A stretch of 6,412 nt of DNA. It comes from Bacillota bacterium (GTDB lineage Bacteria > Bacillota > Clostridia > Christensenellales > Aristaeellaceae). The DNA is taken from positions 1-6,412 of the forward strand of contig JAEWTC010000137.1 of NCBI GenBank assembly GCA_023459675.1, in the 5' to 3' direction. The translations under genes and the position numbers were made by a program. The notes beneath the pieces are model-generated. The model was not told the DNA's origin. It searched no databases and was given only the letters and a program-made list of their open reading frames with translations. Shown piece after piece: positions 1 to 5,388 of this stretch; within the stretch, counting starts at the first letter, position 1, and each line of letters begins with the position of its first letter.

Positions 1-1691
1 AGATCCGCGTCCCACAGCATTTGCTGCAGCGCGTGCGCGGCCTCGTCGCTGCGGTTGGTGATGGTGAGGATCTTCACCTGCGTGGGGGAAAGCCACGTGG
101 GGAACGCGCCGCCGAACTGTTCCGTGAGAATGCCGATGAACCGCTCCAGCGAGCCGAAGGCCACGCGGTGGATCATCACCGGGCGGTGCTTTTCCCCGTC
201 GGCGCCGACGTAGGTCAGGTCAAAGCGTTCCGGCAGGTTCATATCCAGCTGAATGGTGCCGCACTGCCACGTGCGCCCGATGCAATCGCGCAGGTGAAAG
301 TCAATCTTGGGGCCGTAGAATGCGCCGTCGCCTTCGTTGATCGTGTAGGGTACTTTCAGCTCGTCCAACGCGCCTTGCAGGCCGTTTGTCGCCTGCTCCC
401 ACATTTCGTCGGTGCCGATGGAGTTTTCGGGCCGTGTGGAGAGTTCCACCTTGTAGGGGAAGCCAAACAGCGTGTAAACGTTGTCAATCAGCCGGTACAC
501 GCCCATGATCTCGTCCTTGATCTGATCCGGGGTCATGAAGATGTGCGCGTCGTCCTGGGTAAAGCAGCGCACGCGCATCAGCCCGTGCAGGGCGCCGCTT
601 TTTTCGTGGCGGTGCACCAACCCCAGCTCGCCGCTGCGGCAGGGCAGCTCGCGGTAGCTCCACGGCTTGCGCTGGAATACCATAATGCCGCCCGGGCAGT
701 TCATGGGCTTGATCGCGAAATCCGTATCGTCGATCCGGGTTGTGTACATGTTGTCGCGGTATTTTTCCCAGTGCCCGCTGCGCTCCCACAGGGCGCGGTT
801 GAGCATGATGGGGGTCTTGATTTCCTCATACCCGGCCTTGCGGTGAATTTCCCGCCAATAGTCCTCCAGAATGTTGCGCAGGATCATTCCCTTGGGGTAG
901 AAGAACGGAAAACCGGGGCCTTCGTCGCGCAGATCGAACAAGTCCAGCTCGCGGCCTAGCTTGCGGTGGTCGCGTTTCTTGGCTTCCTCCAGCTGCGCCA
1001 GGTATTCGTCCAGCTCCGCCTTTTTGGGAAAGCAGGTGCCGTAGATCCGGCATAGCATCTTTTTGTGCTCGTCGCCGCGCCAGTAAGCGCCCGCGATATG
1101 CGTCAGCTTGAACGCCTTGATATAGCTGAGGTTTGGCAGATGCGGCCCCGCGCACAGGTCCACGAAATCCCCCATCTGGTAGAAGGACAGCTCCGCGTCC
1201 ACGGGCAGGTCTTCAATCAGCTCTACTTTGTAGGGCTCGTTCTTTTCCCGCATCAGGGCGATGGCCTCCTGCCGGGGCAGCGTGAAACGCCGCGGCCGCA
1301 GGGAGCTGCGCATCAGCTTATCCATGGCCTTCTCAATCTCTGGCAGATCGTCTGGCTTAAAGGCCGGTTCCACGTCGAAATCGTAATAGAACCCGTTTTC
1401 GATGGCGGGTCCGATGGCCAGCTTCGCGTTTGGGTAGAGCTGCAGCACCGCCATGGCCAGCAGGTGCGAGCAGGAGTGGCGGAACACCTTTTTGCCGTCC
1501 TCATCCTCAAATGTAACGGGGGTGATCACCGCGTCCTGCGCGATGGGCGCAAACAGGTCGGTCATCTTTTCCCCGTTCACCTTCACCGCAAGGAAGGTCT
1601 TAAACGTTTCTGCAAACGCGTTTTTCAGCAAATCGCCCGCCGACGAACCCGCTTCCACTTCGTACTCTTTCCCCAATACCGTCAGTTTCAT
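1..1691 (-). CDS. thrS: Threonyl-tRNA synthetase (class II), 3' end cut by the window edge
   Basis: Cytoplasmic enzyme that charges tRNA-Thr with threonine using ATP and edits mischarged Ser-tRNA-Thr. 563 residues are visible of about 640 usual; most of the C-terminal anticodon-binding domain lies beyond the left edge. Domains in order: TGS (about 1-60), then the editing domain with H72xxxH76 and C180xxxH184, then the class II core. The three zinc ligands that bind threonine are present as C332 (MNCPGG), H383 (DDAHIF) and H508 (MIHRVAF). Motif 2 is around HRHE with R361, and motif 3 is R517 in GSLERF. The spacing matches E. coli ThrS within three residues, so the gene looks intact. The start is the ATG at 1691-1689, with GAGGAGG at 1706-1700 eight bases upstream. 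It is preceded by a T-box leader and its own promoter. Confidence 0.97.
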   Translation of the reverse strand, partial: MKLTVLGKEYEVEAGSSAGDLLKNAFAETFKTFLAVKVNGEKMTDLFAPIAQDAVITPVTFEDEDGKKVFRHSCSHLLAMAVLQLYPNAKLAIGPAIENGFYYDFDVEPAFKPDDLPEIEKAMDKLMRSSLRPRRFTLPRQEAIALMREKNEPYKVELIEDLPVDAELSFYQMGDFVDLCAGPHLPNLSYIKAFKLTHIAGAYWRGDEHKKMLCRIYGTCFPKKAELDEYLAQLEEAKKRDHRKLGRELDLFDLRDEGPGFPFFYPKGMILRNILEDYWREIHRKAGYEEIKTPIMLNRALWERSGHWEKYRDNMYTTRIDDTDFAIKPMNCPGGIMVFQRKPWSYRELPCRSGELGLVHRHEKSGALHGLMRVRCFTQDDAHIFMTPDQIKDEIMGVYRLIDNVYTLFGFPYKVELSTRPENSIGTDEMWEQATNGLQGALDELKVPYTINEGDGAFYGPKIDFHLRDCIGRTWQCGTIQLDMNLPERFDLTYVGADGEKHRPVMIHRVAFGSLERFIGILTEQFGGAFPTWLSPTQVKILTITNRSDEAAHALQQMLWDAD

Positions 1692-1711
1692 GGAATATTC
1701 CTCCTCAAACT

Positions 1712-1742
1712 AAAATCCGCCCCCGCAACACTGCGGGGACGG
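1712..1742 (-). terminator. Intrinsic terminator of the thrS T-box
   Basis: In the minus-strand RNA, an 11-pair stem runs CCGUCCCCGCA (1742-1732), loop GUGU, UGCGGGGGCGG (1727-1717), with one G-U wobble. It is followed by AUUUUAG. The U-tract has only four U, so termination must lean on the very GC-rich stem. It overlaps the antiterminator strand, as expected for a T-box, and ends about 20 bases before the thrS start codon. Confidence 0.88.
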
Positions 1743-1957
1743 ACGATGATCGTTCGTGGTTCCACCCTGCTTGAAACGGGCTATACCCGTTTCCGCTTCG
1801 TTCAACTTTGTATCGCAAGTCAGGCGCACCGTCTGCGGATGGTGTCCCACGCAGGCTTTGCCTGCTTGACTCCCGCTGTTGCTCGCCGCTTTCAGCCGGT
1901 GGCGGCGATCTCTTTGGCAATGCTCGGGAGCGGCGCGTTCCGCGTCATCCGGTGATT
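1712..1957 (-). promoter_or_regulatory. T-box riboswitch leader of thrS
   Basis: The minus-strand RNA carries the near-consensus T-box AGGGTGGAACCACG at 1768-1755. Its UGGA bulge should pair with the UCCA end of uncharged tRNA-Thr, which predicts U at the discriminator position. Other parts in RNA order: lower Stem I CUCCCG (1930-1925) with CGGGAG (1875-1870); an AGAGA motif at 1913-1909; a distal Stem I helix UCGCCGC (1908-1902) with GCGGCGA (1889-1883); a hairpin at 1865-1851 (six pairs, loop AAA); and Stem III GAAACGGG/CCCGUUUC at 1793-1773 directly before the T-box. The antiterminator can form by GCAGGG (1770-1765) pairing with CCCCGC (1738-1733), which takes the 5' strand of the terminator. 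A tentative threonine specifier is ACA at 1879-1877, followed by a purine, in the loop above the lower Stem I helix. The family is clear; the specifier is the weak point. Confidence 0.94.
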
Positions 1958-1963
1958 GAGCAC

Positions 1964-1992
1964 AGCATAGCACGCGTTCGGTAGCCTGTCAA
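1964..1992 (-). promoter_or_regulatory. SigA-type promoter of thrS
   Basis: On the minus strand there is a perfect -35 TTGACA (1992-1987), a 17-base spacer, and TATGCT as the -10 (1969-1964). Transcription should start near the A residues at 1957-1956, which puts the whole T-box on the transcript. The position upstream of a recognised T-box supports this call strongly. Confidence 0.85.
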
Positions 1993-2017
1993 CCCCCCGA
2001 ATGGCCTAAAACGGGGC

Positions 2018-2046
2018 TTGACCATCCGAATTGCTTGTTGTATACT
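2018..2046 (+). promoter_or_regulatory. SigA-type promoter of the MutS2-like gene
   Basis: TTGACC (2018-2023), a 17-base spacer and TATACT (2041-2046) are nearly consensus. The likely start is A2053. It is divergent from the thrS promoter, and the two -35 boxes are separated by 25 bp. The predicted transcript has an unusually long leader of about 255 nt before the ATG at 2309. Confidence 0.8.
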
Positions 2047-2105
2047 GGCCCCATCAAAGGTACGGAGGTGTCTGTTTGTTATCGGTTCTGTAAAGGGCGA
2101 AGGAT

Positions 2106-2168
2106 ATGTTGAAACGAAAACGGCCGCATGACCTTTTTTTCACGTACCCTTTGCATACGGAACGGTAG
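2106..2168 (+). CDS. Candidate 20-residue leader peptide
   Basis: An ATG at 2106 opens a 20-codon frame, peptide MLKRKRPHDLFFTYPLHTER, ending at TAG 2166-2168. AAAGGG at 2092-2097 lies eight bases upstream, a reasonable Shine-Dalgarno. It is highly basic at the N-terminus (KRKR) and has an LFF run coded by a seven-T tract (2134-2140). The stop codon abuts the 5' strand of the hairpin at 2168-2202, so a terminating ribosome would mask that strand. No homologue is recognised. The support is position and ribosome binding site only, and a 20-codon frame can arise by chance. Confidence 0.38.
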   Translation: MLKRKRPHDLFFTYPLHTER

Positions 2169-2202
2169 CCGACAGCGCCCTATAGACAGGGTTTCTGTAG
2201 GC
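2168..2202 (+). promoter_or_regulatory. Candidate antiterminator hairpin
   Basis: Nested pairing GCC (2168-2170) with GGC (2200-2202), ACAG (2172-2175) with CUGU (2195-2198), and CCCU (2178-2181) with AGGG (2188-2191), with small internal mismatches and loop AUAGAC. Its last bases are also needed for the 5' strand of the following terminator hairpin, so the two cannot coexist. A second ACAG at 2186-2189 could also pair with CUGU 2195-2198 as a local alternative. Confidence 0.4.
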
Positions 2203-2228
2203 ATGGCGTTTGCTGTGCTTTTTGTTTT
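2199..2228 (+). terminator. Candidate attenuator terminator before the MutS2-like gene
   Basis: AGGCAUGGC (2199-2207), loop GUUU, GCUGUGCUU (2212-2220) forms a stem of up to nine pairs, three of them G-U wobbles. It leads into UUUUUGUUUU (2219-2228). The stem is modest but the U-tract is good. It lies about 80 nt before the start codon, so termination here would keep RNA polymerase out of the gene. Weak stem stability is the main doubt. Confidence 0.4.
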
Positions 2229-2308
2229 GCCGTTCTGTTTGTCAGCCTGCCCGCAGCCTGCTCATGCAATTCCCATGCCCATTGTGAAACCATGAGGAGA
2301 GATTGGCA

Positions 2309-4207
2309 ATGAAACCGCATATGGAAACCCTGGAATTTACGGCAATTCTGCAAAAGCTGCAGGAACAGGCCGTATCCGAACCCGCAAAACAACGGCTGCT
2401 CGCCCTGGAACCGGCCATGAACGAACAGGTTTGCGTCAGCCGTATGATGGAAACAACCGCCGCCCGCCGGGTGCTGGATTCGCTGGGCGCGCCGCCGCTG
2501 CCCCTGATGAACAGGCTGGACGAGAGCGTGACCCTGGCCGAGATCGGCACCATGCTGGAGCCCGCGCAGTTAAACGGCGTCGCGGCCTTTGCCGCCGCGT
2601 GCAAACGCATGGCTGCGTACTTAAGCCGTGCCGCCGGGCAGGACGCGGCCCTGGCCAGCTACGGCGGTGGCATTACCCAGCTGCCCGAGCTGCAAGCGGA
2701 AATCCACCGCTGTATCCAGGAAGACGAGATCCGCGATGACGCCAGCACCCAGCTGCGCGACCTGCGCCGCCGGAAATTATACGCCGAGGCGAAAGTCAAG
2801 GAAAAGCTGAACCAATTGCTGCGTACCCACAAGCAGTTCCTAAACGACGGCTATATCACCAGCCGGGGCGGCTATTTTGTGCTGCCCGTGGCGCGCCAGC
2901 ACCAGAAGCAAATTCCGGGCACGGTGGTGGATACGTCTGCCTCCGGCACCACGGTGTTCATCGAGCCGGCCGCCGTTTCCGCCCTGCGCGACGAGCTGAA
3001 CGGCATCCGGATGCTGGAAGACGAGGAAATGCGCCGTATCCTGTACACGCTGAGCGCATTGACCGCGGAAGCGGCGCAGCCCATCCGCCGCAACATGAAG
3101 CTGATGGAAGATCTGGACGTGCTGTTTGCCAAGGCCAAGCTCTCCGCGGCGATGGACGCGCGCCCGGTGGCGATCGGCGGCGAGCGCAGGCTCGTTATTT
3201 TGGGTGGAAAGCATCCGCTGCTGGACCCGGTTGTCTGCGTTCCCCTGAACCTCCGCATCGAGGACGGTAACCGCGGCGTGATCATCACTGGGCCCAACAC
3301 CGGCGGCAAAACCGTCGCCATCAAAACCGTAGGGCTGCTGTCGCTGATGGCGCAGTGCGGGCTGCATATCCCCTGTGAGGAAGGCACCTACATCGCCATG
3401 CAGGACGGGTACTGGTGCGATATCGGCGACAGCCAGAATATTTCCCAGAACCTTTCCACCTTCTCCGGCCATATCACCAACGTGATCCGCATTCTGGAGA
3501 ACGCCAGCAGGGATAGCCTTGTGCTGCTGGACGAGCTGGGCTCGGGCACCGATCCGGCCGAGGGCATGGGCATCGGCATCGCGGTGCTGGAAGAACTCCG
3601 TCTGCGCGGCTGCATGTTTATGGTGACCACGCATTACCCGCAGATCAAAACCTATGCGGAATCGGCCGAGCATGTTCTGCGCGCGCGCATGGCGTTTGAT
3701 CCGGAAACCCTTGCGCCCTTGTACCGGCTGGAAATGGGCAAAACGGGCGAAAGCTGCGCACTGCAGATTGCCAAACGGCTGGGCTTTGCCGACCATTTGC
3801 TTGCGCGCGCGCACCGCGCCGTATACGGCGGCGCGCAGCCCCAGGCCGCGCAGCCCGAGGCCGCCATGCCCGCGCCGCGCAGCCGCCTGATCCGCATCGA
3901 TCCCAATAAAAAGGAGAAGTTCACCAAGTTCACCATGGGCGACAGCGTTCTCGTGCTGCCCCAGCGGGAAACCGGCATCGTGTACCGCCCCACGGATGAT
4001 CACGGCGACGTGATCGTGCAGCTGAGGGACGGAAAACGCGTCATCAACCACACCCGCCTTAGGTTGCAGGTGGCGGCGACGCAGCTGTACCCGCCGGATT
4101 ACGATTTCTCCGTCGTGTTTGATTCGGTCGCCAACCGCAAGGCCAGCCACGTGCTGGGCAAGCGGCACGACCCCACCAAGATCATCGTGCACGAAACCAT
4201 CGAATAG
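2309..4207 (+). CDS. MutS2-like ATPase lacking the Smr domain
   Basis: A 632-residue MutS-family ATPase, closest in motifs to MutS2. An N-terminal core and lever region includes a MutS2-type segment at about 181-220 ending in TVFIEP. The ATPase domain has Walker A GPNTGGKT (328-335), the DSQNISQNLSTFSGH stretch (374-388), Walker B LVLLDELGSGTD with D408/E409, and the switch histidine H442 in TTHY. After LQIAKRLGF a Gln/Ala/Pro-rich linker (about 507-535) replaces the long coiled coil of ordinary MutS2. A KOW-like segment starts near G544-D545 and a basic tail follows. There is no Smr domain (no LDLRG or HGKG motif), which explains the length of 632 against about 780. The ATG at 2309 was chosen because AGGAG at 2295-2299 is nine bases upstream; the in-frame TTG at 2303 is too close. 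Known MutS2 proteins act in recombination control and, in B. subtilis, on collided ribosomes. Which role applies here is open. Confidence 0.9.
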   Translation: MKPHMETLEFTAILQKLQEQAVSEPAKQRLLALEPAMNEQVCVSRMMETTAARRVLDSLGAPPLPLMNRLDESVTLAEIGTMLEPAQLNGVAAFAAACKRMAAYLSRAAGQDAALASYGGGITQLPELQAEIHRCIQEDEIRDDASTQLRDLRRRKLYAEAKVKEKLNQLLRTHKQFLNDGYITSRGGYFVLPVARQHQKQIPGTVVDTSASGTTVFIEPAAVSALRDELNGIRMLEDEEMRRILYTLSALTAEAAQPIRRNMKLMEDLDVLFAKAKLSAAMDARPVAIGGERRLVILGGKHPLLDPVVCVPLNLRIEDGNRGVIITGPNTGGKTVAIKTVGLLSLMAQCGLHIPCEEGTYIAMQDGYWCDIGDSQNISQNLSTFSGHITNVIRILENASRDSLVLLDELGSGTDPAEGMGIGIAVLEELRLRGCMFMVTTHYPQIKTYAESAEHVLRARMAFDPETLAPLYRLEMGKTGESCALQIAKRLGFADHLLARAHRAVYGGAQPQAAQPEAAMPAPRSRLIRIDPNKKEKFTKFTMGDSVLVLPQRETGIVYRPTDDHGDVIVQLRDGKRVINHTRLRLQVAATQLYPPDYDFSVVFDSVANRKASHVLGKRHDPTKIIVHETIE

Positions 4208-4226
4208 ACTTATTTGCTTATGAAAC

Positions 4227-4265
4227 AGCAACACGGGCGGAGCTTGGCTCCGCCCGTGTTGTTTT
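4227..4265. terminator. Strong hairpin terminator between convergent genes
   Basis: A near-perfect inverted repeat: AACACGGGCGGAGC (4230-4243), loop TTG, GCTCCGCCCGTGTT (4247-4260), extendable by a few pairs outward. On the plus strand it is followed by GTTTTAC, so it ends the MutS2-like transcript 20 bases after its stop codon. On the minus strand the following GCTGTTTC is a poorer U-tract, but the same stem probably also ends the recF transcript, whose stop codon TAA (4266-4264) touches it. Confidence 0.92.
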
Positions 4266-5388
4266 ACGCGTCCGGCGTTAGGAACGCCTTGCCGTTTGGG
4301 TCCTGCGCTACGCGGAAGAACGCGTCCGCCCGCGCGCCCGCCGCGTCGCTCGGGTCGGTGCAGGTGATGAAGGTCTGCACGCCCTCGGTGGCTTTCAGCA
4401 GCGCGTGCCTGCGCTTGCTGTCAAGCTCCGAAAACACGTCGTCCAGCAACAGCGTCGGCGGTTCGCCCATTTCGTTTTCAATCAGCGCGATTTCACCCAG
4501 CTTCATGCTCAGCACAGCCGACCGCACCTGACCCTGGCTGCCGTACGCACGCAAATCCTTGCCCGCAAGCATCAGGGATACGTCGTCGCGGTGCGGGCCC
4601 CAGGTGGTGAACATCCGCCGGGCGTCCTCCTCGCGGGTTTTCTGCAGCGCCGCCATCATATCGCGGTAGGGAGTAGCGGTGGTCGCCAGCGGGCCGGTGT
4701 AGCAAAGCGCAAACGCCTCGCCCGGGTTTTCGGCAATCGCCTGATACTGTGCGGCCGCGTGGCGGGACAGCTCCTCCAAAAACCACCGCCGCACCTCCAC
4801 CACATACACCGCGGCGCCTGCCAGCTGCTCGTCCCAAGCGTCCAGCTGGCGGCCGAAATCGTCGGTGGGGTGTGATTTTTGCTTCTTCAAAAGCGCGTTG
4901 CGGTTTTCCAGCGCCGTCAGGTACCGGCGCAAAGCCTTCAAATAGCTCGGGCGGATCTGGCTTAATTGCATATCGATGAACCGCCTGCGGGCCGCCGGGC
5001 CGTCGCGGACGATTTGCAGGTCCTCGGGCGCGAACATCACGGTGGTGGCGTGCCCCATCATATCCGAAATGCGCTCGGCAGGCTTGCCGAAGATCAGCAC
5101 GCGCTTCTGCGGCTTTTCCAGCGGGTATAGCCGCACCTCCAGCTCGTGTTTGCCGTCCAGCCGCTGGGTTTGCGCGTGCACAAACGCAACGGCCTCCCCC
5201 TGGGCAATCATCTCGCGGTCAACGGCCGTGCGGTGGCTGCGCCCCAGGGACAGCAGGTGCATGGCCTCCAGCAAATTGGTTTTTCCCGATCCGTTGGCGC
5301 CGTAGAGCACGGTAATGCCATCCCCTGGCTGAAAGGCAAGCGAGGCGTAATTGCGGAAGTTCTTCAAATGGAGGGACGAAAACTTCAT
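4264..5388 (-). CDS. recF: DNA replication and repair protein RecF
   Basis: A 374-residue SMC-like ATPase that helps RecO and RecR load RecA at single-strand gaps; it acts in the cytoplasm on DNA. The opening LHLKNFRNY is typical of RecF. Walker A is GANGSGKT (30-37), the ABC-type signature is YGSQGQVRS (282-290), and Walker B is LLLDDVFSELD with D316/D317 and E321. The length is normal (usual 360-375) and no motif is missing. The start ATG at 5388-5386 is preceded by GGAGG (5400-5396) with a seven-base gap. It overlaps the stop codon of the upstream glycosidase gene as ATGA, so translation is probably coupled and the promoter lies upstream of the window. The gene is unambiguous; the genomic setting, away from dnaN and gyrB, is odd. 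Confidence 0.97.
   Translation of the reverse strand: MKFSSLHLKNFRNYASLAFQPGDGITVLYGANGSGKTNLLEAMHLLSLGRSHRTAVDREMIAQGEAVAFVHAQTQRLDGKHELEVRLYPLEKPQKRVLIFGKPAERISDMMGHATTVMFAPEDLQIVRDGPAARRRFIDMQLSQIRPSYLKALRRYLTALENRNALLKKQKSHPTDDFGRQLDAWDEQLAGAAVYVVEVRRWFLEELSRHAAAQYQAIAENPGEAFALCYTGPLATTATPYRDMMAALQKTREEDARRMFTTWGPHRDDVSLMLAGKDLRAYGSQGQVRSAVLSMKLGEIALIENEMGEPPTLLLDDVFSELDSKRRHALLKATEGVQTFITCTDPSDAAGARADAFFRVAQDPNGKAFLTPDA

Larger units (their letters stand above)
2053..2308 (+). promoter_or_regulatory. Long 5' leader of the MutS2-like gene, candidate attenuator
   Basis: A stretch of about 255 nt between promoter and start codon, with no long gene but several linked signals. In order: GGUACG (2059-2064), which can pair with CGUACC (2143-2148); AAAGGG (2092-2097), which can serve as a ribosome binding site and can instead pair with CCCUUU (2147-2152); a 20-codon reading frame (2106-2168); a hairpin at 2168-2202; an overlapping hairpin with U-tract at 2199-2228; and the Shine-Dalgarno GAGGAGAG at 2294-2301. 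CGG (2121-2123) with CCG (2169-2171), and CCGCAUG (2124-2130) with CAUACGG (2154-2160, one mismatch), could cover the first strand of the 2168-2202 hairpin when no ribosome is present. Mutually exclusive pairings of this kind are typical of attenuation. The assignment is by eye, without folding energies. Confidence 0.5.

Noticed and set aside
21..959. 312-codon plus-strand frame opposite thrS
   Set aside because: Shadow frame of thrS; the minus-strand translation has all catalytic and zinc residues, and the plus-strand product is unlike any family I know.
1065..1955. 296-codon plus-strand frame across the start of thrS and its leader
   Set aside because: It runs through the thrS coding strand and the T-box, both recognised on the minus strand, and has no ribosome binding site of note.
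2068..2112. 14-codon frame starting at GTG in GGAGGTG, and a 5-codon frame from TTG 2076
   Set aside because: Both are too short to support. The GTG frame overlaps the better candidate at 2106 and has only a partial ribosome binding site (AAAGG). They could matter if the leader proves regulatory.
2134..2140. Seven-T run as a terminator
   Set aside because: No adequate stem lies directly upstream; it is better explained as Leu-Phe codons of the leader frame or as a pause site.
2292..2312. Six-codon frame ATG AGG AGA GAT TGG CAA TGA overlapping the MutS2-like start codon
   Set aside because: It is made of the Shine-Dalgarno sequence itself and has no ribosome binding site of its own.
2840..4234. 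464-codon open frame on the minus strand opposite the MutS2-like gene
   Set aside because: It is an antisense shadow of a GC-rich gene with strong third-position bias; it shows no recognisable motif, and the plus-strand protein has complete family motifs across the same bases.
4405..4875. 156-codon plus-strand frame opposite recF
   Set aside because: Shadow of recF, whose Walker and signature motifs lie on the minus strand over the same bases.
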